DNA of 64,000 bases from Kiloniella majae (GCF_002118315.1 NZ_MTSZ01000001.1:1054001-1118000), one strand, 5' to 3'; shown: positions 37,903 through 47,791, numbered from the stretch's first letter. Made by a program: numbers and translations. The notes: a model not told the origin generated them from the letters alone.

Positions 37903-40197
37903 ATGTTGAAACTTACTTTTTTCCGAAGTGCAAAAATCAGTTTACGTATTAGCCTTATTGCAGTTCTTGCCGTTGCTAGTCTTGTTATTCTTGGTGGTAC
38001 ATTTTTTTCAGGCGATCAATTGGTTGGACGCGCCTTTAACGATCAAGAAAACAATGAAAAACTAGCCACGCTGACAAAAAATATAGAAATTGGTGTCTTA
38101 CAGATGCGCCGAAGGGAAAAAGATTTCCTTTTACGTAAAGATCAAAAATATGCGGATCTGTACCTCAAACAGGGAAAAGAAATTTCAACAGCATTGACTG
38201 AACTTGCAAGCCTTCCAGCAGCAGAAAATCTGCAAACCGAAATTAGTCGCCTTCGCAACAATCTAGATCAGCACTCTCAACAGTTTGAAAAGGTTGTCAC
38301 CCTATTAACAGCAATGGGACTTGATGAAGAGAGCGGTTTGAAAGGTGACTTACGAACTGCAGTTCATAAGGTAGAGGAACAGCTAAAAATTAACGAACAA
38401 GAAGCACTAACAATTAAAATGCTCATGATACGTCGCCATGAAAAAGATTTCATGCTTCGGGGACAGGACAAATATATAAATCGTATCGCAGATCGTCGAA
38501 CTGAATTTTTACAATTACTTGAAAATTCTACTCTATCCACCCCAGACAAAGAAGAGTTAACTACCTTAATCAATCACTATCAACTTAAATTCTCTCTTTG
38601 GGCAGAAACCCACCTAGAAGCGCAAAAGGAAATAACGAATTTAAGTGCAATATTCAAATTAATGGAGCCCGATTTCAAATTGCTGTTTGAAACAGCAGGA
38701 ACGGGATTGATTCAAGCAAAGACTGAATTAACAAACGTACGCGAAAAGACAAACATCATCACAATTTCTGTTGGTCTTGTTCTACTACTTAGCTCTATTT
38801 TGTTAAGTATTCTTATTACACGTAGTATTACACTACCTTTGGGGAAAATTATTTCTGCGATGAAACGTCTTGCAAAGGGCGACCAGACAATTGAACTCAC
38901 CGGCTTGGATCGCAAAGATGAAATGGGTGAAATGAGTCGCGCCGTCCAGGTTTTCAAAGAGAATTCAATTGAAATCACACAAACACGCGCCGAAAATGCG
39001 AAACGCAGAGAAGAACAAGCAGCCAGTCTCAAAGCTGAGATTCTTTCGATTGCAGATGCTCTGGGGCAAGAGGTCAGAGATGCAGTAGAGGACGCCAATG
39101 CAAAAACAACCGAAATGAGGTCTGCCTCACGGAATATGAATGAGATCGTAGAATCATTAACGAATAGAACAACATCAGTATCGACCAGTACTGGCCAAGC
39201 CAGCGAGCGCATTCAAGCCGTCGCATCTGCATCAGAAGAATTATCCTCTTCTATTGGGGAAATCACAAGACAAGTGGAGCAATCGAATGCCATCACCCTT
39301 AAAGCCGTAGGAGAGGCACAAAGTACCGACACAACAATCAGCGAGCTTTCTGGTGCTGCCGAAAAGATTGGTCATGTTGTTAATTTAATTCAAGATATTG
39401 CCGAGCAAACCAATCTTCTGGCTTTGAATGCCACAATTGAGGCCGCTCGTGCTGGTGACGCAGGTAAAGGCTTTGCTGTGGTTGCTTCAGAAGTCAAAAG
39501 CCTCGCGACACAAACAGCCAAAGCAACGGAAGAAATCAGCGACCAAGTCACATCAATCAGAAGCGAAACCGGCAAGGCTGTTACTGCTATTCGTTCAATC
39601 ACAGGGACAATTAGTGAGGTTAATGATATAGCTCAAACCATTGGGGATTCGATTGAACAACAAGATCTGGCAACCAGAGAGATCAGTCAAAACGTTCAAG
39701 AAACAGCAATCAACACGACCGAAGCCTCAAACGAGGTCAGCCACCTTGCTGTAGAAACAAATGAAGTTAGAAACATATCGACCCAAGTACGGAATAACGC
39801 AGATCAGACAGCGGATCAAATTATAGAGCTACAAAACAGAATGGCTGATGTTTTGAAAAAATTGAGAGAGTCTGCTGTTGGCAATCGCCGTTCAACAGAA
39901 AGGTTTGATGGCCCTTGGTCCGCAGCTTTAATAAACGGATCAGAGATGATCGACGTTGAATTGACGAACCTCTCACTGAGCGGTGCCAAGGTGAGTCCGC
40001 TATCTGTTATTCCCGATCAAGTATCCCAAATTCAGCTTGCAGAATTTAATGAAGCCCTCAACTTTAATATTGTTGAGTTAAATTCAACCGGTGAAATGCG
40101 GCTGGCTTTTGTACACACAGCAAATACAGAGTCTCAGCTTGCTGAATATATTGCAGCACACACGAAAGGGACCATAAATCAACAAGCCGTTGCCTAG
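37903..40197 (+). CDS. methyl-accepting chemotaxis protein with HBM sensor and C-terminal PilZ domain
   Basis: 764 residues from the ATG at 37903, preceded by AGGAG; a longer TTG reading from 37855 adds 16 residues. Order: TM1 (about 13-35); a helical periplasmic sensor (about 45-280) with two EKDFLLR/EKDFMLR-type motifs (about 72 and 180), the hallmark of the HBM (helical bimodular) domain; TM2 (about 285-308); HAMP (about 309-362); MCP signalling hairpin (tip near 495-540: [20 protein letters not shown]); and a PilZ-like domain (about 660-745) with RRSTER (RxxxR) and NLSLSGA (N-x-S-x-x-G). PilZ motifs bind cyclic di-GMP, so chemosensing may be tuned by that second messenger. HBM receptors sense small organic acids. 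It is closed by the terminator at 40223. Confidence 0.9.
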   Translation: MLKLTFFRSAKISLRISLIAVLAVASLVILGGTFFSGDQLVGRAFNDQENNEKLATLTKNIEIGVLQMRRREKDFLLRKDQKYADLYLKQGKEISTALTELASLPAAENLQTEISRLRNNLDQHSQQFEKVVTLLTAMGLDEESGLKGDLRTAVHKVEEQLKINEQEALTIKMLMIRRHEKDFMLRGQDKYINRIADRRTEFLQLLENSTLSTPDKEELTTLINHYQLKFSLWAETHLEAQKEITNLSAIFKLMEPDFKLLFETAGTGLIQAKTELTNVREKTNIITISVGLVLLLSSILLSILITRSITLPLGKIISAMKRLAKGDQTIELTGLDRKDEMGEMSRAVQVFKENSIEITQTRAENAKRREEQAASLKAEILSIADALGQEVRDAVEDANAKTTEMRSASRNMNEIVESLTNRTTSVSTSTGQASERIQAVASASEELSSSIGEITRQVEQSNAITLKAVGEAQSTDTTISELSGAAEKIGHVVNLIQDIAEQTNLLALNATIEAARAGDAGKGFAVVASEVKSLATQTAKATEEISDQVTSIRSETGKAVTAIRSITGTISEVNDIAQTIGDSIEQQDLATREISQNVQETAINTTEASNEVSHLAVETNEVRNISTQVRNNADQTADQIIELQNRMADVLKKLRESAVGNRRSTERFDGPWSAALINGSEMIDVELTNLSLSGAKVSPLSVIPDQVSQIQLAEFNEALNFNIVELNSTGEMRLAFVHTANTESQLAEYIAAHTKGTINQQAVA

Positions 40198-40222
40198 ATT
40201 ATTTTTGTAAATTCCAAGATAG

Positions 40223-40259
40223 GAAGTCTCTATGTTTGTCGCATAGAGACTTCTGTTTT
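40223..40259 (+). terminator. rho-independent terminator after the chemoreceptor gene
   Basis: A perfect 12-bp stem, GAAGTCTCTATG (40223-40234) with CATAGAGACTTC (40242-40253), a 7-nt loop and TGTTTT behind it, 26 bp after the stop. Confidence 0.88.
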
Positions 40260-40325
40260 AATAATCCGCGTTCATAGCAACTGTGAAGTACTAGGTCTTA
40301 TATGGCCTTTAGGGATAATAAGGTA

Positions 40326-41081
40326 CTAATTCATGACACCTTTATCTTCGCTTAGTGAACGATTTCTAATGGTATCCAATGCCTGTTGCCACTTTTCAAC
40401 AATTTCTGTTGGCGTACTGTTTGAAAAAGCAAGATAGAGATCGAATTCACCAATGTCTGCAACTCTTCGGATGCGCGATTGAGGGATATTTTCGGCTTCT
40501 AATATGAACTGCAAATAATTTCCATCAAGTGCCAACAGTTCGTATCGATGATCGATCAATCTCAAAATGGCTTTGCGGGAAGTTGCGGAATGATGCAAAT
40601 TCTTGAATCCCATTGACATAAGGATCTTTTCCGCTGCGCCTCCTCGCTGTACCCCGATACTAACCGCCTCCTTGGCTTGCTCAAGCCTCTGGTCGTTCTC
40701 TCCAAAGTATTCATTATCGTTAAGCTCTGATGTATATATCCCCATATTGACCGTCTCAATTGGGCCAACCCATTGAAAGTCAGGCTCTCTCGAAGGAACA
40801 CGCACAATAGAGAAAATACCACTATTCTCTCTATCTTTTGCATATTTATAGGCTCTTGCCCAAGGCAAAAAGGAAATGGAAGGTTCGACACCTATTTCAC
40901 GGGCCATTTTCTGGATGATTTTACTGGATAATCCCAGTAATTTTCCATCAACCTCATAGTTATATGGCGGAAAATTCTCTGTATATATCGTTTGGGCGTG
41001 TGCAGGTACAAAGAGCAAGCTCAACAGCAGATAAAATACAGCCCCATACCCACATGATCTCATAGATACCAACCAACTCAT
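40326..41081 (-). CDS. periplasmic solute-binding protein, family 3 (SBP_bac_3-like)
   Basis: 251 residues. A signal peptide (about 1-29, AVFYLLLSLLFVPAHA with cleavage after AHA) precedes a periplasmic binding domain beginning YTENFPPYNYEVDGKLLGLSSKIIQ, the ligand-binding start of amino-acid type solute-binding proteins. This branch often lacks a cognate ABC permease and none lies nearby; such orphans may feed a sensor or receptor. The preceding gene is a chemoreceptor, but it faces the other way. Start is uncertain: ATG at 41063 would also leave an intact signal peptide. The substrate cannot be inferred. Confidence 0.75.
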   Translation of the reverse strand: MSWLVSMRSCGYGAVFYLLLSLLFVPAHAQTIYTENFPPYNYEVDGKLLGLSSKIIQKMAREIGVEPSISFLPWARAYKYAKDRENSGIFSIVRVPSREPDFQWVGPIETVNMGIYTSELNDNEYFGENDQRLEQAKEAVSIGVQRGGAAEKILMSMGFKNLHHSATSRKAILRLIDHRYELLALDGNYLQFILEAENIPQSRIRRVADIGEFDLYLAFSNSTPTEIVEKWQQALDTIRNRSLSEDKGVMN

Positions 41082-41320
41082 AGTAGTCGTACTCTTTGAC
41101 TACAAATCACACACCAATCAAATATAACCTTTGCTCTATAGCAATATGATCAACGAAAAGAGCACGTATCATATGGGAATTGTTTTAACATGTGTTTAAG
41201 AAAACGATCTAATTCATTAGCTAAAACATTATATCTACCCTTAGAACACACCAACAAGTCGAGTATACTCTCGCCTGCAGCAACATCGCTTGGCTTTGCA
41301 GTCCACCCTGCTAAAATATA

Positions 41321-42076
41321 GTGATGAAAACAAGTCGTCGAACCTATACAAGTGACTTTAAGAGTCATAGCCACAGAGCTTTTCACCAGCTGATTATTCC
41401 GCACAAAGGTGAATTGGAACTTGAGGCAGAACAATCTTCCGGTGTTGCCAGAATTGATCAAGTCGCCATTATAACGGCCAATGACACACATGCATTCAGG
41501 GGACTTCGCCCTAATAGTTTTACCGTCGTCGACTTTGATTTTGCTGATGCCAACTATATGCCCGAGCTCAATTCACTCTGGGACAGCGCCCACAACCAGA
41601 TTCTGTTTCCGCTTGATGATGGCCTGCTAAACCTCAGCCAATTTACGGCTTCAGAATTCAAAGACCAGGCCATGACATCTATCGGAGAGCAAAGCATCAA
41701 GCTCTTCCTGCTAGCCCTTGCGGATAGAAATAACACTGAAGACAACAAGCTTCCAGAAAAGCTGCAAAAGGCCTTGAAGTTCATTAAACAAAACCATACG
41801 AGGAAGCTATCTTCAAAAGATATTGCCGAACAGGCTTGCCTGTCCGTGAGCCATCTACATGCGCTCTTCAGTAACTATTTAGGATATTCACCGCAAAAAT
41901 TCCAAACCAACTTGAAGCTGGAACACGCCCGGCAGCTCGTTTTAAATTCAAGGCTTTCCCTGATCGAGATCGCACAAGATGTTGGCTATTCAGATCAAAG
42001 TAGCTTCAATCGGGCCTATCGCACTAGCTTTGGGACAACACCCGGCACTGACCGTAGGCTCCACAATAAAACCTGA
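41321..42076 (+). CDS. AraC family transcriptional regulator
   Basis: 251 residues. An N-terminal cupin-like sensing region (about 1-130, starting HSHRAFHQLIIPHKGELEL) and a C-terminal AraC HTH pair (about 150-248: LSSKDIAEQACLSVSHLHALFS and LSLIEIAQDVGYSDQSSFNRAY, the second helix-turn-helix with the conserved G-Y-S-D-x-S-x-F). The start could be the GTG at 41321 or the ATG one codon later; no strong RBS is visible. It precedes an EamA exporter by about 137 bp in the same direction and may control it. The 239 bp upstream separate it from the divergent binding-protein gene. Confidence 0.85.
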   Translation: MMKTSRRTYTSDFKSHSHRAFHQLIIPHKGELELEAEQSSGVARIDQVAIITANDTHAFRGLRPNSFTVVDFDFADANYMPELNSLWDSAHNQILFPLDDGLLNLSQFTASEFKDQAMTSIGEQSIKLFLLALADRNNTEDNKLPEKLQKALKFIKQNHTRKLSSKDIAEQACLSVSHLHALFSNYLGYSPQKFQTNLKLEHARQLVLNSRLSLIEIAQDVGYSDQSSFNRAYRTSFGTTPGTDRRLHNKT

Positions 42077-42212
42077 AACAGAATTCCAAAAACAGAATCC
42101 CCAAAACAGAATCCTGGCAAAAAAAATCAGAACCAAAGACAAGACATCTGTTCCAAAACCTCTACATTCCAAGCCTTAGCTTTGCCCCATAACTTTGGAA
42201 CTCTAAACAGAA

Positions 42213-43139
42213 ATGACATCCTCACCAAGCCACAGCATACGAGCGACTATTATCGGCACTATTGCTATTCTTTTGTGGGCACTTTTGGCGCTTTTCACAA
42301 CGTGGGCAAAAGGTATTCCTCCCTTCCAGCTCTTAGCCCTCACATTCTTTATTGCCTTTGTATCCGGGTTTATTGTTTTAAGTGCCAAAGGCAAAAAATC
42401 TTTTCAAAACTTAAAACAGAAGCCCATTGTCTGGATTGTCTCAGTTGGTGGCCTCTTTGGGTATCATTTGTTTTACTTCATTGCCCTGCATAATGCCCCC
42501 GCAGTTGAAGCAAGCCTGATTGCATACCTCTGGCCGCTCCTGATTGTTTTCTTCTCTGCATTGCTACCAGGCGAGAGACTTTACTGGTTTCATGTGGCAG
42601 GTACTCTTATCGGTCTGGCCGGCGCTGTCCTGATTGTCACCAAAGGACAGAGTTTATCTTGGAGTGCGGAGCATTATGTGGGTTACCTTGCCGCAATCGC
42701 CTGCGCGCTGACCTGGTCAAGCTACTCTGTCCTCAACAGAAAATTTAAAGACGTTCCAACAGATGCCGTTACCGGGTTTTGCGGGGCAACAGCTTTTCTA
42801 GGGTTTGTTTTCCACCTCGGCACAGAAACATGGGTAACACCCACAAGCATCCAGTCGTTAGCTATTCTAGCTCTTGGGCTTGGTCCTGTTGGCCTAGCTT
42901 TCTTTGTCTGGGATTACGGAACGAAGCACGGAGATATTCAAGTCCTTGGCGCTCTCTCTTATGGTGCGCCGCTTCTGAGTACCTTGTTACTTGTCGCTGT
43001 TGGCTTGGCACAGGCAAGCTGGACGCTTGCCATCGCTTGTTTGCTCATCGTCGGTGGCGCGTTCCTGGCCTCAGCAAAAATGCTAAAATCGAATTCTACT
43101 TTCCATGAGACCGAATCTCTTCCCGAAAAGGAGCTTTAG
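42213..43139 (+). CDS. EamA/DMT family transporter
   Basis: 308 residues with about ten hydrophobic segments and two EamA halves (about 10-135 and 152-290). Segments ASLIAYLWPLLIVFFSALLP and ALTWSSYSVLNRKF fit the YddG-like group of drug/metabolite transporters, which export aromatic amino acids or other small metabolites. It follows the AraC regulator. It converges with the alpha/beta hydrolase across 44 bp without an obvious terminator. Confidence 0.85.
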   Translation: MTSSPSHSIRATIIGTIAILLWALLALFTTWAKGIPPFQLLALTFFIAFVSGFIVLSAKGKKSFQNLKQKPIVWIVSVGGLFGYHLFYFIALHNAPAVEASLIAYLWPLLIVFFSALLPGERLYWFHVAGTLIGLAGAVLIVTKGQSLSWSAEHYVGYLAAIACALTWSSYSVLNRKFKDVPTDAVTGFCGATAFLGFVFHLGTETWVTPTSIQSLAILALGLGPVGLAFFVWDYGTKHGDIQVLGALSYGAPLLSTLLLVAVGLAQASWTLAIACLLIVGGAFLASAKMLKSNSTFHETESLPEKEL

Positions 43140-43183
43140 GCAAAAATAAGTAAACACCGTAATCTCATAACCAGACCCAACCT

Positions 43184-43984
43184 TTACAACATGGCAGCCA
43201 CAATCGCTTCCGGTCGATCTTCCTGTACCAGATGCCCCGCATTTGGAACGATAGAAAGCCGACCATTGTTAAGGAATTTGGCCAGTTTCTTCCCATGAGA
43301 CAATGGTATCCACTTATCTTCTTCACCCCAAATAATGTTAAGGGGGCACGCCATAGAAGCATATTGATCAGATATGTCATCCGTATATTTTTGATCCATT
43401 TGTGCAATTTGTCGGTAAAAGGCCGCTTTCCCCCGATTACCTTGCCAAGGCTGCATATAGAAAGATAAAGCTTCTTCATCCAACGGATGAAAAGCAGCAC
43501 CCTGTATATAGGCCCGCAAGATCGCATCGTGAATATAATCCGGGTTCCCCACAAATGCTGTTTCATGGTTTCGCACATGCTGAACAAAAGGAGATCCCCA
43601 AGGAGCCAACGCCACAGGATCAACCAGTGTCATTTGTGCATAATTCAGCCCGTTTAGGTAATGAGCGCGTAGAGCTGTAGCACCACCAAAATCGTGAGCT
43701 AGAATAGCCGGTTTGACCAGTTGCCAATGATTAACTAGAGCGACCAGGAGTTCATTTTGAACACCCAGAGAAACATCTTGCCCCTCTCTTTTTTCAGATT
43801 GCCCATAGCCCAAAAGATCAAAATAATACACCCGCCATTTATGGGCCAACAAAGGAGCAATTCGACGCCAGACTTGCGATGAAAAAGGCGTACCATGAAC
43901 AAGAACAAGTGGTTCGCCGCTACCTATCACGTCCCACGCCACAAATTGCCCTTTAAAATCAAACTGATGATCCAACGTCAACAT
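43184..43984 (-). CDS. alpha/beta fold hydrolase with Asp nucleophile
   Basis: 266 residues. Core motifs: oxyanion HGTPFSSQVWR, nucleophile elbow LAHDFGGATALRA (Asp instead of Ser), acid IIWGEEDKWIP, and the late catalytic histidine NAGHLVQEDRPEAI. The HDFGG elbow is that of haloalkane/haloacetate dehalogenases and epoxide hydrolases, so substrate ester hydrolysis by a serine is unlikely. The substrate is unknown. It is divergent from the LysR regulator at 44341, but 357 bp lie between them. Confidence 0.85.
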   Translation of the reverse strand: MLTLDHQFDFKGQFVAWDVIGSGEPLVLVHGTPFSSQVWRRIAPLLAHKWRVYYFDLLGYGQSEKREGQDVSLGVQNELLVALVNHWQLVKPAILAHDFGGATALRAHYLNGLNYAQMTLVDPVALAPWGSPFVQHVRNHETAFVGNPDYIHDAILRAYIQGAAFHPLDEEALSFYMQPWQGNRGKAAFYRQIAQMDQKYTDDISDQYASMACPLNIIWGEEDKWIPLSHGKKLAKFLNNGRLSIVPNAGHLVQEDRPEAIVAAML

Positions 43985-44340
43985 AATGCGCTTCCCTTAT
44001 ATGGGGGTGGATACCCGAATTTAATCACCCCGAACTTAATGGCAAGGACACTCAGGAGAAACACTCAGGAACTTGAAAAAGCTTCCAGCTTTAAACTTCC
44101 AGTTCGCCTTTTTTTGTTCCCTCGGCTTCTCAACATTATGATTTATCGTTTTCTGTCCGAAGTTTCCGCGCCCCTCAAACACATCATGGCTCTCTAATCG
44201 CGTCGCTAAAATGTAAGTTTTTCCTAAAATATCTATCATTGATCCATTCCTTTCATGTAACTATTCTCATAAATATCAGGTAGAATGGGTTTAAATTCAA
44301 ATTAGGAAAAATCTTAAAATGTTAGATTTTATTACATTTA
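43985..44340. other. gene-poor divergent region before the second LysR gene
   Basis: Apart from the low-confidence minus-strand small ORF at 44036-44239, nothing recognisable. A TTGAAT-16-TGATAT promoter-like pair lies upstream of that ORF on the minus strand. The rest is AT-rich. Confidence 0.5.
44036..44239 (-). CDS. candidate small protein of unknown function
   Basis: 67 residues, MIDILGKTYILATRLESHDV then a basic, polar tail. No domain recognised and no homologue recalled. In favour: AAGGA eight bases before the ATG, and TTGAAT / TGATAT hexamers 16 bp apart just upstream on the same strand. It is divergent from the LysR gene at 44341, a common arrangement for regulator targets. Against: the composition is ordinary for AT-rich intergenic sequence, and it lies upstream of the hydrolase in the same direction, so it may be only a leader region. 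Low confidence. Confidence 0.28.
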   Translation of the reverse strand: MIDILGKTYILATRLESHDVFEGRGNFGQKTINHNVEKPREQKKANWKFKAGSFFKFLSVSPECPCH

Positions 44341-45228
44341 ATGCGTGACTTTCCCTCCCTTTCCAGCCTACGCGCCTTCGAAGCTGTCGTGAGACATCAC
44401 AATCTAAGTCACGCAGCCAAAGAGCTGAATGTGACCCACGCTGCTGTTGCCCAACAAATCAAGCGGCTTGAAGAATGGTTTGGCATCACACTCACCCAAC
44501 GTGAAGGCCGGGGTGTCGTACCGACAGAGTCCGGGTTTCGCCTCGGTGCCGAACTGGGAAAGAGCTTTGATATCATTGATGATGCGGTCAAGGATCTCAA
44601 AGACAGCACAACAGACCGCCCCTTGCGTATTACCATGACACCAACCTTCGTAAACTTCTGGCTCATGCCACGCTTGGGGGATTTTCGCAAACAGCACCCT
44701 GATGTTGAAATTCTACTGAATGCTAACAGTGATGTCGTCGATCTGCGCAGGGATGATTACGATCTTGCCATACGTTATGGTGCCGGCAATTGGCCAGGCT
44801 TTAGCGTTGAGCAGCTTATGCCCAGCTACACCAGCATCGTAGTATCGCCAGAACTTCTAAAAGATATTCGAATCAAAGAGCCTAAAGATCTTATGAAATT
44901 ACCTTGGGTGTGTGATATTGATCATCGTCACTCAGAATGGCAGCTTTGGCTTCAACATCATAAAATTGATTTTCATGCGCATCATGCAAAAATTCATTTA
45001 TCAGGATACTTAACCAAGGACGCTATTCGTGATGGACAGGGCGTCGGCGTCTTGCCTTCTAACTGGGTGCAGGAAGACATTAAAACTGGCCAACTCGTCG
45101 AGCTCTTCTCGCTGACAGGAGAAGAGCTCACTGGATACCACCTTGTCTATAAACAAGGTATCATTCCAGTACATCTAAAAAAATTCCTGACCTGGATACG
45201 CAGCCAAAACAAAGATAACGTGATGTAA
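44341..45228 (+). CDS. LysR-family transcriptional regulator, GcvA type
   Basis: 295 residues. Winged HTH (about 1-60: FPSLSSLRAFEAVVRHHNLS, ELNVTHAAVAQQIKRLEEWF) and a LysR substrate-binding domain (about 88-290). Same branch as the regulator at 5411 but not a close paralogue. No strong Shine-Dalgarno is visible before the ATG. It converges with the aminopeptidase gene, with a bidirectional terminator between them. Target genes are unknown; candidates are the divergent small ORF and the hydrolase. Confidence 0.87.
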   Translation: MRDFPSLSSLRAFEAVVRHHNLSHAAKELNVTHAAVAQQIKRLEEWFGITLTQREGRGVVPTESGFRLGAELGKSFDIIDDAVKDLKDSTTDRPLRITMTPTFVNFWLMPRLGDFRKQHPDVEILLNANSDVVDLRRDDYDLAIRYGAGNWPGFSVEQLMPSYTSIVVSPELLKDIRIKEPKDLMKLPWVCDIDHRHSEWQLWLQHHKIDFHAHHAKIHLSGYLTKDAIRDGQGVGVLPSNWVQEDIKTGQLVELFSLTGEELTGYHLVYKQGIIPVHLKKFLTWIRSQNKDNVM

Positions 45229-45265
45229 ATGCCCGCCCTCTTGCTTTCAAACAGAGAGCGGGCAT
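45229..45265. terminator. bidirectional terminator between the LysR gene and aminopeptidase P
   Basis: ATGCCCGC (45229-45236) pairs with GCGGGCAT (45258-45265); further pairing (CTCT/AGAG) extends the stem. It lies between convergent genes. The T tract is short, so efficiency is uncertain. Confidence 0.7.
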
Positions 45266-45271
45266 ACAAAA

Positions 45272-47089
45272 TCAAATAGCCTGTGTCGCGGTTTCAAGCC
45301 ATGCCGCATGATCTTGATCCAGCAAAGGCGTCAACTCTTTACGAACCCAGGCGTGATACTCATTCAGCCATTTAATCTCTGCCGCACTCATCAAAGACGG
45401 CTCAATCAAGCGCAGATCAATTGGACATAGCGTAACCGTTTCAAAATCATATAACGGTATATCCAAGCCAACCATCTGTCCCGCATCACGCACGATCATC
45501 AGGTTTTCGATACGGATGCCATATTCTCCAGCTTTGTAGTAACCGGGCTCATTCGACAGAAACATCCCGGGCTCCAAAGCTACAGGTGATGAAACTTTTG
45601 CAATTCGTTGCGGCCCTTCATGTACCCCAAGGAAGCAGCCGACACCGTGCCCGGTTCCATGGTCATAATCCAAACCAGCATCCCAAAGCGGACGTCTTGC
45701 AAGACTATCCAGCTGAATACCGTTCGTACCCTTCGGGAATTTTGCCGTAGACAGAGAAATATGCCCCATCAATACCCGGGTAAAACGATCCTTCATTTCC
45801 TCGTTCGGTGTACCAATAATAACCGTACGTGTGATATCAGTCGTACCATCCAGATACTGCCCCCCGGAATCGATCAAGAAGATCTCATCTTTGTTGAGCG
45901 GTAAAGAACTTTCATCACTCACTTTATAGTGACAAAGAGCACCATTGGGTCCAGCACCGGAAATGGTATCAAAAGAGATATCTTTATATAAAGGAACCTC
46001 TTCCCTGAATACTCTGAGTTTTTCAGCCGCTTCCATTTCAGTCACGGGATTATCTGTACCAGCCCGTGCCGTTGCGTTTTCTGTCACCCACTTGAGGAAC
46101 CGTACCATAGCAGCACCATCGCGGACATGAGCAGCACGAATACCGTCCAGTTCTGATGTATTCTTTCTGGCCTTTGGAAGACTTACTGGGTCCAAATCCC
46201 GAACAAGCTGCGCACCATTTTCTTCCAAGAGGGACGTGATACGCTCGGGGCAGGTTGCTGGATCAACTAAAACTCTTTTGCCTTCACGCGCAAAAGTTTC
46301 AAGGCGCGCTTCCAATGTGCCCGGCTCAGCCACTTCAACCTGATTGTCCAATGCCGAGAGGGTTTCACTTGTCACTTTTTCTGAATCAACAAACCACTGC
46401 ACGGCACCGTCGGCATGCACAACTGCAAAGGAAAGAACCAACGGTGTATGATCCACATCTTCGCCACGCACATTTAAAAGCCATGCAACAGAGTCCGGTA
46501 AACTCAAAACTGCGCAGTCCGCGTCTGATTTTGTAAGTAGTTTACCAATCTCTTCGCGTTTATCGCGTGAAGATTGCCCTGCATGCTTTAGATCGTATGG
46601 CATGGATTTAGTACAAGGCCTGGCAGGCTGGTCCAACCAAACCTTATCAAGCGGATTTTCCGAAAGAGGAACCAGAACACCCCCGGCTTTTTCAACCCCC
46701 TTGCGCAAGGCTTTGATTTGGTTTTCACTCTGCAACCAGGGATCATAGGCAATACGCATACCCGCGGAAACATTATCTTCCAACCATTGATGGGCAGGCT
46801 CTTCAACCAGATGCTGGTAGGCAAAAAGCTGTTCACTTACTTCTTGCCGCACCTGAATTGTATAACGCCCATCCACAAAAATAGCTGCCTTGTCCATAAG
46901 AACAGTCCCCAGCCCGGCAGATCCCGTAAAACCACTTAACCATGCCAACCTCTGGGCCTGTGGCGGAACGTATTCTCCTTGGTGTTCATCAGTCCTGGGA
47001 ACGATGAAGCCGTCCACACCTTCTGATACCAGTTGGTCCCTCAATGCTTTTAGGCGTGCCGTATGATCAAGAATAGCCGTTTCAGGCAT
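45272..47089 (-). CDS. aminopeptidase P family protein (M24B)
   Basis: 605 residues. Two creatinase N-terminal domains (about 8-150 and 165-310), then the pita-bread M24 catalytic domain (about 318-535) and a C-terminal aminopeptidase P extension (about 540-605). Metal ligands: Asp in LIDSGGQYLDGTTDITRT, His in HGTGHGVGCFLGVHEGP, Glu in NEPGYYKAGEYGIRIEN. It removes N-terminal residues before proline, as in eukaryotic-type cytosolic XPNPEP1, which has the same three-part layout and length. No signal peptide, so cytoplasmic. Monocistronic. Confidence 0.92.
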   Translation of the reverse strand: MPETAILDHTARLKALRDQLVSEGVDGFIVPRTDEHQGEYVPPQAQRLAWLSGFTGSAGLGTVLMDKAAIFVDGRYTIQVRQEVSEQLFAYQHLVEEPAHQWLEDNVSAGMRIAYDPWLQSENQIKALRKGVEKAGGVLVPLSENPLDKVWLDQPARPCTKSMPYDLKHAGQSSRDKREEIGKLLTKSDADCAVLSLPDSVAWLLNVRGEDVDHTPLVLSFAVVHADGAVQWFVDSEKVTSETLSALDNQVEVAEPGTLEARLETFAREGKRVLVDPATCPERITSLLEENGAQLVRDLDPVSLPKARKNTSELDGIRAAHVRDGAAMVRFLKWVTENATARAGTDNPVTEMEAAEKLRVFREEVPLYKDISFDTISGAGPNGALCHYKVSDESSLPLNKDEIFLIDSGGQYLDGTTDITRTVIIGTPNEEMKDRFTRVLMGHISLSTAKFPKGTNGIQLDSLARRPLWDAGLDYDHGTGHGVGCFLGVHEGPQRIAKVSSPVALEPGMFLSNEPGYYKAGEYGIRIENLMIVRDAGQMVGLDIPLYDFETVTLCPIDLRLIEPSLMSAAEIKWLNEYHAWVRKELTPLLDQDHAAWLETATQAI

Positions 47090-47353
47090 TTTTCAGTCCT
47101 TATACAATATACAATCCAGTTTTCAGCAGATTATCTGAGCAATCCACGCATAACAACACTTGCTTTTGCATAACACTAAATTATTTATTTTCAACACCTT
47201 AACCGGTACAAAACAAAATTATGCTCAAAATGCATAGCTGTGGTGCAGAATCACCGCTACCGAAAAAACTTTTATGAGCTAGATATAGTGCAACAACACA
47301 GCGGCAATAGAAAGACATAGTCGGCCGCATTAACTGATCTAGGAGAAATGATC

Positions 47354-47731
47354 ATGAGAGAAGATAAATTCGTATTCGCGGCCAACGAAATTGCTAACCA
47401 GCCTGTATTCGTAACTGTGGCACCACACCGCTACACAAAAACATACCGCATCTATGCAGCTATTTCTGGCCTCGTTCAGAACTTCAAAAACTACATGGAA
47501 CGTCGCGCAACTGTAAATCAGCTTTGGGACCTTAACGATCGTGAACTGAACGACATTGGCCTAAGCCGCGGTAACATCGAAGCAACTGTAAACAGCCTTT
47601 ATGCTGAAGCAGCAGAAAAAGAAACCAAAACTTTTGAACCAGGCTTCTCTTTCCTTTCTTCTTCAGATTTTGTTTCTACAAAAGAAACCAAAGAAGCTGA
47701 AAACAACAGCAAGGCAGTACGCGCAGCATAA
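47354..47731 (+). CDS. DUF1127 domain protein
   Basis: 125 residues from the ATG at 47354, with AGGAG eight bases upstream; the ATG at 47348 is only two bases from that motif. The DUF1127 core (about 36-80) has NYMERRATVNQLWDLNDRELNDIGLSRGNIEA, with the conserved LxDLxDxxLxDIG pattern. Typical members are 45-80 residues; this one carries an N-terminal extension and a Lys/Glu-rich C-terminal tail. Short DUF1127 proteins in alphaproteobacteria bind RNA and affect small-RNA turnover and phosphate or sRNA-linked stress responses. A strong hairpin follows. Standalone gene with 258 bp upstream. Confidence 0.85.
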   Translation: MREDKFVFAANEIANQPVFVTVAPHRYTKTYRIYAAISGLVQNFKNYMERRATVNQLWDLNDRELNDIGLSRGNIEATVNSLYAEAAEKETKTFEPGFSFLSSSDFVSTKETKEAENNSKAVRAA

Positions 47732-47762
47732 CCCCCCTTTTGCTTGCAGCACTACTTGTTGA

Positions 47763-47791
47763 AACGCGCCGGAATCCCCGGCGCGTTTTTT
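47763..47791 (+). terminator. rho-independent terminator after the DUF1127 gene
   Basis: AACGCGCCGG (47763-47772) and CCGGCGCGTT (47778-47787) make a perfect 10-bp GC-rich stem with a 5-nt loop and a T run. Confidence 0.92.

Noticed and set aside
43895-44197. 100-codon plus-strand ORF starting inside the hydrolase gene
   Set aside because: Antisense to the catalytic oxyanion region of the hydrolase, with no RBS and no family resemblance.
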